Shown: positions 7,840 through 16,923 of the stretch, in pieces
How the letters are laid out: each line of letters opens with the position of its first letter
Numbering within the stretch: the stretch's first letter is position 1
Origin: CAILZL01 sp049840395
GTDB taxonomy: Bacteria; Pseudomonadota; Gammaproteobacteria; Steroidobacterales; Steroidobacteraceae
NCBI GenBank assembly: GCA_049840395.1
Contig: JASGLD010000001.1
Span: 124,001 to 188,000, forward strand
Length of the DNA stretch: 64,000 nt
Reading direction: 5' to 3'
Notes under the pieces: generated by a model
Told to the model about the DNA's origin: nothing
Databases searched by the model: none
Seen by the model: only the letters and a program-made list of their open reading frames with translations
Made by a program: the position numbers and the translations under genes

Positions 7840-10800
7840 ATGGAAACCTCAGAGCGTGTCAGTCGTCGAGCCAATGCCGTGCGGCGCGCCAATCAGCCAG
7901 CAGCTGCCGAGCCTGAATTCGATTTAAAGCAATTACTGCGCACCTTGCAGGCGGTGCGCGATGGCGACTTTTCCGTGCGTTTGCCCAGCGATCAAACCGG
8001 TATTGCCGGCAAGGTGGCCGATACCTTGAATGAAATCGTGGCGTCCAATCAACGCATGGCCATTGAAGTGGAGCGCGCCGGGCAGATGGTGGGTAAGGAC
8101 GGCAAGACTCGACATCGCGTGACGCTGGATCGTCGTTCCGGCGCCTGGGGCGAGATGGAAAAATCCATCAACACCTTGATCGACGACCTGCTGTGGCCGA
8201 CCACCGAAGTGACCCGCACCATTACCGCCGTGGCTAAGGGCGATCTATCGCAGACCGTGCGTCTGGAGGTGGATGGACGACCGCTGAAGGGCGAGTTCCT
8301 GCGTTCCGCCAATATCGTCAACACCATGATCGAACAGATGAGCGCCTTCACTTCCGAAGTGACGCGTGTGGCGCGTGAAGTGGGTACCGACGGTAAGTTG
8401 GGTGGACAGGCTTCGGTGCCAGGCGCTGTGGGTACGTGGAAGGATCTCACCGACTCGGTGAACTCCATGGCCGGTAACCTCACCGGTCAGGTGCGCAACA
8501 TTGCCGATGTGGCCACGGCCATTGCCAGTGGCGACCTGTCGCGCAAGATCACCGTGGACGTGCGCGGTGAAATTCTGCAGTTGAAAGAAGCCATCAACAC
8601 CATGGTGGATCAGCTGCGCTCGTTCGCTTCTGAAGTGACGCGTGTGGCGCGCGAAGTGGGTACCGATGGCAAGCTCGGCGGTCAGGCCATCGTGCCCGGT
8701 GTGGCCGGTACCTGGAAGGATCTCACCGATAATGTGAATTCCATGGCCAGTAACCTTACCGGTCAGGTACGCAACATTGCCGAAGTGGCGACGGCCATCG
8801 CGCGCGGCGACCTGTCGCGCAAAATCACCGTGGACGTGAAGGGTGAAATTCTGGAGCTGAAAGAAACCATCAACACCATGGTGGATCAGCTCAACGGCTT
8901 CTCTGCCGAAGTGACGCGCGTGGCGCGTGAAGTGGGTACCGAAGGCAAGCTCGGCGGTCAGGCCGAAGTGAAGGATGTGTCGGGTGTGTGGAAGGATCTC
9001 ACCGATAACGTGAATTCCATGGCCAGTAACCTGACCGGCCAGGTGCGTAACATTTCCGAAGTAACCATCGCGGTGGCGAATGGTGACTTGTCGCGCAAGA
9101 TCACCGTAGACGTGCGTGGTGAAATTCTGCAGTTGAAAGAAGCCATTAATACCATGGTGGATCAACTGCGTTCCTTCGCCTCTGAAGTGACACGCGTGGC
9201 GCGTGAAGTGGGTACCGACGGCAAGCTCGGCGGCCAGGCCATGGTGCCCGGCGTAGCGGGTACCTGGAAAGATCTCACCGACTCGGTGAATTCCATGGCC
9301 GGCAATCTCACCGGCCAGGTGCGCAACATTGCCGAAGTGGCTACCGCCATCGCTCGTGGTGACCTATCACGCAAGATCACGGTGGATGTGAAGGGTGAAA
9401 TCTTACAGCTGAAAGAAACCATCAATACCATGGTGGATCAGCTCAACGGCTTCTCCGCCGAAGTCACGCGTGTGGCGCGTGAAGTGGGTACAGAAGGCAA
9501 GCTCGGCGGTCAGGCCGAAGTGAAGGATGTGTCGGGTGTGTGGAAGGACCTCACCGACAACGTGAATTCGATGGCCAGTAACCTGACAGGCCAGGTACGC
9601 AACATTTCCGAAGTAACGATTGCCGTAGCCAATGGCGACCTTTCAAGAAAGATCACCGTAGACGTGCGCGGTGAAATTCTGCAGTTGAAAGAAGCCATCA
9701 ATACCATGGTGGATCAACTGCGTTCCTTCGCCTCTGAAGTGACACGCGTGGCGCGTGAAGTGGGTACCGACGGCAAGCTCGGCGGCCAGGCCATGGTGCC
9801 CGGCGTAGCGGGTACCTGGAAAGATCTCACCGACTCGGTGAATTCCATGGCCGGTAACTTGACTGGCCAGGTGCGCAACATTGCTGAAGTGGCCACGGCC
9901 ATCGCGCGCGGCGACCTTTCCAAGAAAATCACCGTGGACGTGAAGGGCGAAATTCTGCAGCTGAAAGAAACCGTCAACACTATGGTGGATCAGCTCAACG
10001 GTTTCTCCGCCGAAGTCACGCGCGTGGCGCGTGAAGTGGGTACCGAAGGCAAGCTAGGTGGTCAGGCCGAAGTGAAGGATGTGCGCGGTGTGTGGAAGGA
10101 CCTCACCGATAACGTGAACTCCATGGCCGGCAATCTGACTTCTCAGGTGCGCAACATCGCCGAAGTATCCACCGCTATTGCGCGCGGCGATCTTTCTCGA
10201 AAAATCACAGTCGATGTGAAAGGCGAGATCTGGCAGTTGAAAGAAGCCATCAACACCATGGTGGATCAGCTGAACTCCTTCGCCGCCGAAGTCACGCGCG
10301 TGGCGCGCGAAGTGGGTACTGAAGGCAAGCTGGGTGGTCAGGCCGTGGTGCCCGGCGTGGCCGGTACCTGGAAGGATCTCACCGATAACGTGAACTCCAT
10401 GGCCAGTAACCTGACAGGTCAGGTGCGCAACATCGCTGAAGTATCGACTGCCATCGCGCGTGGAGACTTATCACGCAAGATCACCGTGGACGTGAAAGGT
10501 GAAATCCTCGAGCTGAAAGAAACCATCAACACCATGGTGGATCAGCTCAACGGCTTCTCCGCCGAAGTCACGCGCGTGGCGCGTGAGGTGGGTACTGAAG
10601 GCAAGCTGGGTGGTCAGGCCGACGTGAAGGGCATCAGCGGCGTGTGGAAGGATCTCACCGATAACGTGAACTCCATGGCCAGTAACTTGACCGGCCAGGT
10701 GCGTAACATTGCGGAGGTATCGACAGCGATTGCACGTGGCGACTTGTCACGCAAGATCACCGTGGACGTGAAGGGTGAAATCCTCGAGCTGAAAGAAACC

Positions 10801-13800
10801 ATCAACACCATGGTGGAACAGCTACGTGCCTTTGCCTCCGAAGTAACGCGCGTGGCGCGCGAAGTGGGTACCGAGGGCAAGCTGGGTGGTCAGGCAGTGG
10901 TGCCCGGTGTGGCCGGTACCTGGAAGGATCTCACCGATAACGTGAACTCCATGGCCAGTAACTTGACCGGCCAGGTGCGCAACATCGCGGAAGTGTCGAC
11001 GGCCATTGCGCGCGGTGACTTGTCACGCAAGATCACGGTGGACGTGAAGGGCGAAATCCTCGAGCTGAAAGAAACCATCAACACCATGGTGGATCAGCTC
11101 AACTCCTTCGCTGCCGAAGTGACGCGTGTGGCGCGTGAAGTGGGTACCGAAGGCAAGCTCGGTGGTCAGGCGGTGGTATCGGATGTGGCCGGTACCTGGA
11201 AAGACCTTACCGACAACGTTAACACCATGGCCAACAACCTGACCAATCAGGTGCGCGGCATCGTGAAGGTGGTAACGGCGGTGGCCGATGGCGATCTACG
11301 CCAACGCTTGACGGTGGAGTCCAAGGGCGAAGTGGCCGCACTGGCCGATACCATCAATAGCATGACCACCACGCTGGCCACCTTTGCCGATCAGGTAACC
11401 AGCGTGGCGCGTGAAGTGGGTGTGGAAGGTCGCCTCGGCGGTCAGGCCAACGTGCCGGGCGCTGCGGGCACCTGGAAGGATCTCACTGCCAACGTGAACT
11501 TGTTGGCTGCCAATCTCACCACGCAGGTGCGCGCCATTGCCGAGGTGGCCACTGCGGTGACGCAGGGCGACTTGACGCGTTCCATTCAAGTGGAAGCGCG
11601 TGGTGAAGTGTCCGATCTCAAGGACAACATCAACGCCATGATTCGCAACCTGCGTGTAACGACTGAGCGCAACACCGAACAGGACTGGCTGAAGACCAAC
11701 CTCGCCAAGTTCAGCCGCATGATGCAAGGCCAGCGCGATCTGGTGACGGTGGGTCAGATGTTGCTGGCCGAGCTGGCGCCGCTGGTGGAAGCGCAGCAGG
11801 GCATCGTGTATGTGATGGACAACAATGAACAAGGTCAGTCATTGAAGCAGCTGGCCAGCTACGCCGATTCGCGCAATAACACCGAGCCGCGTCGTTATGC
11901 GTTACGCCAGGGCATCGTCGGGCAATGTGCGGCGGATGGCCGACGCATTCTGTTGCAGGACATCCCCACCGATGCCGTGCATGTGGATAGCGGCCTGCTC
12001 AAAGCACGCGCCAGTAATGTCATTGCGCTGCCGGTGTTGTACGAAGGCCAGGTGAAGGCGGTGATCGAACTGGCTTCGACACAGGCCTTCGTCGATTCGC
12101 ACCTGATGTTCCTGGATCAGCTGCGCGACAGTATCGGCGTGGTACTCAACACTATCGAAGCCACCATGCGTACCGAAGGCTTGCTGCAACAATCGCAGCA
12201 GTTGGCGGCCGAGCTGCAATCGCAGAAGAAGGAACTGCAACAGACCAACGACGAGCTTGCTAATAAGGCGCGCCTGCTGGCCGAGCAGAACGCCGAAGTG
12301 GAACGCAAGAACGAAGAAATCGAACTGGCGCGCCGCGCGCTGGAAGACAAGGCCACCGAGCTGGCGCTCACTTCGCGCTACAAGTCCGAGTTCCTGGCCA
12401 ACATGTCGCATGAGTTGCGCACGCCGCTGAACAGCATTCTGATTCTGGGTCAGCAGTTGTCCGAAAATGCCGATGCGAATTTGTCGCCGCGCCAGGTGGA
12501 ATTCGCCAAGACCATTCACGGTGCCGGCACCGACCTGCTCAATTTGATCAGCGACATTCTCGACTTGTCGAAGATCGAATCGGGTACGGTGACGGTGGAT
12601 GCGGAGGACTTCCTGTTCACGCATCTGTTGGAAACCCTGGAGCGCAATTTCCGTCACGAAGCGGAATCGCGTCTGCTGTCCTTCAAGACCGACTTCGACG
12701 CCAGTCTTGGTCGACAGATTCAAACCGACTCCAAGCGTCTGCTGCAGGTGTTAAAGAATCTGTTGTCCAATGCCTTCAAGTTCACTGCGCGCGGCAGCGT
12801 CGATCTGCGTGTCACGGTGGCGCGCGAAGGTTGGTCGCCCGATCATCCCATTCTGCGTCAGGCGCATGTGGTGGTGGCGTTCTCCGTCACCGATACCGGC
12901 ATCGGTATTGCGCCGGAAAAACAGAAGATTATTTTCGAAGCCTTCCAGCAGGCCGATGCCGGTACGTCACGCAAGTATGGCGGCACTGGCCTGGGGTTGG
13001 CGATCAGCCGAGAATTGGCGCATCTATTGGGTGGTGAACTGCGTCTCAGCAGTGTGCCGGGCGTGGGCAGCACCTTCACGCTATACCTGCCGTTGAACTT
13101 TATGGGCTCGGCCTATCGTCAGCCGCGTCAAACCAATGCGCCCAGTGCAACAACCAACTATCCGCCCATTGCGTTAACGCCGGCGCGTGTCGAAGAGTTG
13201 CTCGACGATCGCGATGCGGTGGTGGAAGGCGAAGCGTTGCTGCTGATCATCGAAGACGATCCGCATTACGGCAAGGTGTTGTTGAATCTGGCGCGCGACA
13301 ATGGCTTCAAGGGCATTGTCGCCAAGACCGGTGCAGAAGGCTTGCAGCTGGTGCGCAAGCATCGACCCACCGCCATCACGCTGGATGTGTTCCTGCCGGA
13401 CATGCTGGGTTGGACCGTGCTCAATCAATTGAAGCAAGACCCCAATACGCGGCACATCCCGGTGCAGATTCTCACAGTGGAAGAAGAGCGTCAGTACAGT
13501 CTGGAGCGCGGCGCCTTCTCCTTCATGAACAAGCCGGCCACCACCGATGGTCTGGCCAATGCGCTACAGCGCATCAAGAGCTTTGCCGCATCGAACATTC
13601 GCGAGCTGTTGGTAGTGGAAGACGATCCGGCGGAGCAGATGAGCATTGCCGAGTTGATCGGCTTCGACGATGTGAAGATCACTGCCGTGGATAGCGGTGC
13701 AGGCGCATTGGCGGCGCTGCGTGATAAGTCTTTCGATTGCGTGGTGCTGGATTTGCGGCTGCCGGATATCTCCGGCTTCGATCTGCTCACCGAGATTCAA

Positions 13801-14403
13801 CGCGAACCGAGCCTGCGCGAAACGCCCATCGTGGTGTTCACCGGACGCGAGCTGTCCGATGCCGAGCAGAACGAATTGCATCAGAAGGCCAAGAGCATTG
13901 TGCTCAAGGGCGTGCGTTCGCCAGAGCGCTTGCTGGATGAAACTGCTTTGTTCCTGCATCGTGTGGTGCCGCAGCTGCCGGCTAACAAGCAACGCATGAT
14001 CGAGACGCTGCATCAAAGCGATGAGCCGCTGCAGGGCAAGAAGGTGCTGGTGGTGGACGATGATGTGCGCAATATCTTTGCGCTTAACAGCATTCTCGAG
14101 CGACGTGGTATGCGCGTGGTGACCGCCACCAACGGCATGGATGCGATCCAAATGCTGGACCATGAGCCGGATCTTGAGCTGGTCTTGATGGATGTAATGA
14201 TGCCGGAGATGGATGGTTACGAAACCATGCGGCGTATTCGCAGCAATGTTCGCTTCCGTCTGTTGCCCATCATTGCGCTCACCGCCAAGGCCATGAAAGG
14301 GGATCGTGAGAAATGCCTGGAAGCCGGTGCCTCGGATTACGTGGCCAAGCCGGTGGATACCAACCAGCTGCTGTCGCTGGTCAGAATGTGGTTGCATCCC
14401 TGA
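7840..14403 (+). CDS. Poly-HAMP soluble hybrid histidine kinase with three receiver domains
   Basis: This very large cytoplasmic sensor kinase (2187 aa) has no membrane segment. Order: a HAMP-like start (30-170), twelve tandem 92-residue HAMP-type units (about 173-1276), a GAF domain (about 1300-1440), a coiled coil, HisKA (SHELRTPLNS, phospho-acceptor His1524), HATPase_c (N box LLSNAFKF, G1 DTGIGI, G2 GGTGLGLA), then receivers with phospho-acceptor Asp1849, Asp1971 and Asp2118. The architecture is that of group III (Nik1/Os-1-type) kinases, in which long HAMP chains relay signals such as osmotic stress. The second receiver is the most divergent. The frame is open from 7615, but I choose ATG 7840 (GGAG seven bases upstream) because the upstream part is not protein-like. 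The stop overlaps the next start (TGATG), so the two are translationally coupled. Confidence 0.95.
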   Translation: METSERVSRRANAVRRANQPAAAEPEFDLKQLLRTLQAVRDGDFSVRLPSDQTGIAGKVADTLNEIVASNQRMAIEVERAGQMVGKDGKTRHRVTLDRRSGAWGEMEKSINTLIDDLLWPTTEVTRTITAVAKGDLSQTVRLEVDGRPLKGEFLRSANIVNTMIEQMSAFTSEVTRVAREVGTDGKLGGQASVPGAVGTWKDLTDSVNSMAGNLTGQVRNIADVATAIASGDLSRKITVDVRGEILQLKEAINTMVDQLRSFASEVTRVAREVGTDGKLGGQAIVPGVAGTWKDLTDNVNSMASNLTGQVRNIAEVATAIARGDLSRKITVDVKGEILELKETINTMVDQLNGFSAEVTRVAREVGTEGKLGGQAEVKDVSGVWKDLTDNVNSMASNLTGQVRNISEVTIAVANGDLSRKITVDVRGEILQLKEAINTMVDQLRSFASEVTRVAREVGTDGKLGGQAMVPGVAGTWKDLTDSVNSMAGNLTGQVRNIAEVATAIARGDLSRKITVDVKGEILQLKETINTMVDQLNGFSAEVTRVAREVGTEGKLGGQAEVKDVSGVWKDLTDNVNSMASNLTGQVRNISEVTIAVANGDLSRKITVDVRGEILQLKEAINTMVDQLRSFASEVTRVAREVGTDGKLGGQAMVPGVAGTWKDLTDSVNSMAGNLTGQVRNIAEVATAIARGDLSKKITVDVKGEILQLKETVNTMVDQLNGFSAEVTRVAREVGTEGKLGGQAEVKDVRGVWKDLTDNVNSMAGNLTSQVRNIAEVSTAIARGDLSRKITVDVKGEIWQLKEAINTMVDQLNSFAAEVTRVAREVGTEGKLGGQAVVPGVAGTWKDLTDNVNSMASNLTGQVRNIAEVSTAIARGDLSRKITVDVKGEILELKETINTMVDQLNGFSAEVTRVAREVGTEGKLGGQADVKGISGVWKDLTDNVNSMASNLTGQVRNIAEVSTAIARGDLSRKITVDVKGEILELKETINTMVEQLRAFASEVTRVAREVGTEGKLGGQAVVPGVAGTWKDLTDNVNSMASNLTGQVRNIAEVSTAIARGDLSRKITVDVKGEILELKETINTMVDQLNSFAAEVTRVAREVGTEGKLGGQAVVSDVAGTWKDLTDNVNTMANNLTNQVRGIVKVVTAVADGDLRQRLTVESKGEVAALADTINSMTTTLATFADQVTSVAREVGVEGRLGGQANVPGAAGTWKDLTANVNLLAANLTTQVRAIAEVATAVTQGDLTRSIQVEARGEVSDLKDNINAMIRNLRVTTERNTEQDWLKTNLAKFSRMMQGQRDLVTVGQMLLAELAPLVEAQQGIVYVMDNNEQGQSLKQLASYADSRNNTEPRRYALRQGIVGQCAADGRRILLQDIPTDAVHVDSGLLKARASNVIALPVLYEGQVKAVIELASTQAFVDSHLMFLDQLRDSIGVVLNTIEATMRTEGLLQQSQQLAAELQSQKKELQQTNDELANKARLLAEQNAEVERKNEEIELARRALEDKATELALTSRYKSEFLANMSHELRTPLNSILILGQQLSENADANLSPRQVEFAKTIHGAGTDLLNLISDILDLSKIESGTVTVDAEDFLFTHLLETLERNFRHEAESRLLSFKTDFDASLGRQIQTDSKRLLQVLKNLLSNAFKFTARGSVDLRVTVAREGWSPDHPILRQAHVVVAFSVTDTGIGIAPEKQKIIFEAFQQADAGTSRKYGGTGLGLAISRELAHLLGGELRLSSVPGVGSTFTLYLPLNFMGSAYRQPRQTNAPSATTNYPPIALTPARVEELLDDRDAVVEGEALLLIIEDDPHYGKVLLNLARDNGFKGIVAKTGAEGLQLVRKHRPTAITLDVFLPDMLGWTVLNQLKQDPNTRHIPVQILTVEEERQYSLERGAFSFMNKPATTDGLANALQRIKSFAASNIRELLVVEDDPAEQMSIAELIGFDDVKITAVDSGAGALAALRDKSFDCVVLDLRLPDISGFDLLTEIQREPSLRETPIVVFTGRELSDAEQNELHQKAKSIVLKGVRSPERLLDETALFLHRVVPQLPANKQRMIETLHQSDEPLQGKKVLVVDDDVRNIFALNSILERRGMRVVTATNGMDAIQMLDHEPDLELVLMDVMMPEMDGYETMRRIRSNVRFRLLPIIALTAKAMKGDREKCLEAGASDYVAKPVDTNQLLSLVRMWLHP
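8356..11667 (+). repeat. Twelve tandem 276-bp repeats encoding HAMP-type units
   Basis: Unit boundaries repeat every 276 bases from EVTRVAREVG at 8356 to 11667 without indels. Units alternate between an AGTWKD and a (S/R)GVWKD flavour (the latter in units 3, 5, 7 and 9). Units 3-4 (8908-9459) and 5-6 (9460-10011) encode almost the same protein; unit 3 equals unit 5, and unit 4 differs from unit 6 at two residues (R to K and I to V). They are nearly identical in DNA around 9115-9303 versus 9667-9855, which indicates a recent 552-bp duplication. Units 11 and 12 are the most diverged. Confidence 0.95.
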
Positions 14404-16121
14404 TGCATACACTGGCGGAACAAGAGAAGGTCAATATTCTGCTGGTCGATGACCAGCCGGCACGGTTGTTGTCGTATGAGTCGATCCTTGGCGGTCTGGG
14501 ACAGAATCTGGTATCGGCAAATTCGGGTACCGAAGCGCTGCAGCAGGTATTGAGGATGGACTTCGCGGTCATCCTGCTCGATGTCAGCATGCCCGAGATG
14601 GATGGTTTCGAAACTGCGGCGATGATTCACGAGCATCCGCGTTACGAACACACGCCCATCATCTTCGTCACCGGTATTCACGTCACCGAGTTGGATCGTC
14701 TTAAAGGTTACAAGTTAGGTGCAGTGGACTATGTGTCCATTCCCATCGTCCCGGAAATTCTGCGCAGCAAAGTTTCGGTGTTGGTGGAGTTGCATTGCCA
14801 GCGCAAGAAATTGCAGGAGCTCAATGCCAGTTTGGCCGCAGCCAATGCCCGTCTTGAACTGGATAACTCCACGCTGCAGGCGGAGAAGAATCATCAGCTG
14901 GAGATTCTTAATCGGCACTTGCGCGAGGCCAATGAGCAATTGGAACGCAGTAACGCTGCGTTGTCGGCTGAGAATCAGGAGCGCATACGTGCCGAGAGCG
15001 CATTGAAGGAAATGGATCGGCACAAGGATGAATTCCTGGCCATCCTGGCGCATGAGCTGCGCAATCCCCTGGCGCCGATTCGCCATGCAGTAGATTTGAT
15101 GACGGGCATGCAGTTGCAAGACCCTGCGTTGAATTGGTCGCGTGAAGTGATCGGCCGGCAGGTGACGCATCTGACGCGCCTGGTGGATGATCTGCTGGAT
15201 ATTTCGCGTATTACCCACGGCACCATCAAGCTCAACAAGGAGGAAATTCCGGTCAAGGCGATCGTCGATCGAGCGGTCGAATCCTTGCAGCCGGTGATGT
15301 TGAGCTACCAGCATCGCCTGGAAGTGCAATGCGATAATCCGGCGGCAGTGGTGTATGGCGATTTGATCAGGTTGGTGCAGGTGCTGGGCAACCTGCTCAG
15401 CAATGCCGCCAAGTACACGCCGTCCAATGGTTTGATCCGCTTGGTGGTTTCGGTCGACGCTGCGCAGGTGGAGTTCCGTGTCATCGATTCGGGCATCGGT
15501 ATCGAGCCGGAATCCGTGCCCAAGCTGTTCAATCTGTTCTCGCAGATTCCGGGGTCGGGCAATCAGCAGGAAAGTGGGCTGGGAATTGGCTTGGCCTTGG
15601 TCAAGCATCTGGTGGGTTTGCATGACGGAGAGGTGAGTGTGAATAGCGGCGGCCTGAATGCCGGCAGCGAATTTACTTTCCGTCTACCCTTGCATGCCGC
15701 GTCGTCCGTGGTCGTGATTGAATCAACCCAGCCACGCCCGATTGCGGCGCGGCAGGTGCTGGTGGTGGATGACAATCTTGATGCCTTGGAGGGATTGGCA
15801 TTATTGTTGGAGCTGGCAGGACATACGGTATTCAAGGCATCGGATGGTGCGGAAGCCCTGGCGTTGGTGGCGAAGCATCATCCCGAGATGGCCATACTCG
15901 ATATCGGCATGCCGGTAATGGATGGTTATGAGTTGGCGGGTCACCTGCGGTCGGAGCCGCTAAGCAGGGGTATGTTCCTGATTGCACTCAGTGGTTGGGG
16001 GCAGAGTGAGGATATTCATCGAGCTCATGAGGCGGGGTTCGATTTTCATCTGGTCAAGCCCGCTACTTTCGACGCGATCTCGGACTTGATGACTAAACTG
16101 GGCGAGCGAACTGCAGCTTGA
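14403..16121 (+). CDS. Hybrid histidine kinase with N- and C-terminal receiver domains
   Basis: A soluble 572-aa protein. The N-terminal receiver (about 9-130) has the acidic pair DD, phospho-acceptor Asp60 in LLDVSMPEMDG and a T/K switch region in which the usual K-P is replaced by SIPIVP. A coiled coil (about 135-205) leads to HisKA (LAHELRNPL, His217) and HATPase_c (LLSNAAKYT, DSGIGIEP, ESGLGIGLAL), then a C-terminal receiver with Asp500 (ILDIGMPVMDG) and a normal LVKPAT lysine. This is the REC-HK-REC type that often acts as the partner of a larger hybrid kinase. The ATG at 14403 shares an A with the upstream TGA (TGATG), so expression is coupled to the poly-HAMP kinase. No output domain is present; the signal must leave through a phosphotransfer protein or regulator. 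Confidence 0.93.
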   Translation: MHTLAEQEKVNILLVDDQPARLLSYESILGGLGQNLVSANSGTEALQQVLRMDFAVILLDVSMPEMDGFETAAMIHEHPRYEHTPIIFVTGIHVTELDRLKGYKLGAVDYVSIPIVPEILRSKVSVLVELHCQRKKLQELNASLAAANARLELDNSTLQAEKNHQLEILNRHLREANEQLERSNAALSAENQERIRAESALKEMDRHKDEFLAILAHELRNPLAPIRHAVDLMTGMQLQDPALNWSREVIGRQVTHLTRLVDDLLDISRITHGTIKLNKEEIPVKAIVDRAVESLQPVMLSYQHRLEVQCDNPAAVVYGDLIRLVQVLGNLLSNAAKYTPSNGLIRLVVSVDAAQVEFRVIDSGIGIEPESVPKLFNLFSQIPGSGNQQESGLGIGLALVKHLVGLHDGEVSVNSGGLNAGSEFTFRLPLHAASSVVVIESTQPRPIAARQVLVVDDNLDALEGLALLLELAGHTVFKASDGAEALALVAKHHPEMAILDIGMPVMDGYELAGHLRSEPLSRGMFLIALSGWGQSEDIHRAHEAGFDFHLVKPATFDAISDLMTKLGERTAA

Positions 16122-16148
16122 ATGTAGGGCGGTTGTCTGCCGCGATCC

Positions 16149-16910
16149 ATGGCAACTGAAGATCACAATCTTAAAAATAGCGCTGAAAATAAAAGTTCTC
16201 CTGTTATGTCTGTCGATTCGCGGAATGTTTTATTTGAGTCGGCTCTGAAAATGCTGCTGATTGCGCGTTGCGAACGCGCCTTCGTTCACGATGTGAAGAA
16301 TAGCTTGCAGCCCTTGCATGCCTGCGTGGACAGTTTGATCCGCATGTCCAGCGCACCAACTGCTGCTGCTGAACGAATCGTCGAGTTCTCCAGACAGGCG
16401 CTGACCCAGCATACCCAGACACTAGATGGGTTGATTGGCTCGCTGGTGGCCGCCGCCGCGCCACCGCTATTACAGGACATCAATCCGCTGGTGCAGAAGG
16501 CAGTGAGCTTCCTGCGCTACGATGCCTTGCAGCGTGGGGTGCGTATCGAGTTGAAGCAATGCGAGTCGGCTAATGCCGTCGTTACCGCCAACAAGCTGCG
16601 TTGGGTGTTGCTGGCGTTGCTGGTGGATGCCATCGACGCTGCGTTAAAGGGCGAGAGTGTGGCCGTGTGCACGGAAGCCCACGACCGTGAGCTGATTATT
16701 TCAGTGCGTGGCGCGCGTCACGGTGCCGTACAGGAAACGGAGTTCGAGGATATTCCGCAGCTTGATGTCGAGCATCTCGAACTGCCGACGGCATTGGTGT
16801 TGCCGGTGGTGCGCAACTGGGTGGCGGCCGAGCAAGGACGTGTCGAGTGCGAATCGGGCTCGGGTCAGCGTTGCGTGCGCGTGATGTTGCCGCTGAGCGT
16901 TGCGACTTAA
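16149..16910 (+). CDS. Histidine-kinase-like protein with degenerate ATP site; candidate phosphotransferase
   Basis: This 253-aa protein starts 27 bases after the hybrid kinase stop. Residues 43-60 hold an H-box-like helix (FVHDVKNSLQPL, His47). After a long helical hairpin there is a HATPase-like fold, but its signature residues are gone: the N box reads LLVDAIDAAL (Asp where Asn is expected), the G1 position reads VRGARHGA with no DxGxG, and no G2 box is visible. An intact histidine helix with a dead ATP lobe and a length near 250 residues is the layout of the phosphotransferases ChpT and Spo0B. Acting as phosphocarrier for the receiver-bearing kinases upstream is my inference; a scaffold or a decayed kinase is the alternative. 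The start at ATG 16149 has a weak ribosome site; ATG 16206 is possible. Confidence 0.8.
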   Translation: MATEDHNLKNSAENKSSPVMSVDSRNVLFESALKMLLIARCERAFVHDVKNSLQPLHACVDSLIRMSSAPTAAAERIVEFSRQALTQHTQTLDGLIGSLVAAAAPPLLQDINPLVQKAVSFLRYDALQRGVRIELKQCESANAVVTANKLRWVLLALLVDAIDAALKGESVAVCTEAHDRELIISVRGARHGAVQETEFEDIPQLDVEHLELPTALVLPVVRNWVAAEQGRVECESGSGQRCVRVMLPLSVAT

Positions 16911-16923
16911 ACCGATGGCGAAG

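Noticed and set aside
8245..9165. Long minus-strand open frame (306 aa) inside the HAMP array
   Set aside because: It repeats with the 276-bp period as a shadow of the HAMP repeats; the His-rich composition and lack of a ribosome site show it is not a gene.
8356..11667. Tandem repeat array considered as CRISPR or satellite DNA
   Set aside because: Repeats are directly adjacent, in frame and coding; there are no spacers.
13564..14412. 282-aa antisense frame over the receiver domains
   Set aside because: His/Gln/Leu-rich mirror of a GC-biased coding strand; the opposite frame has complete receiver motifs.
14715..15623. 302-aa antisense frame over the hybrid kinase
   Set aside because: Shadow of a clear HisKA/HATPase gene.
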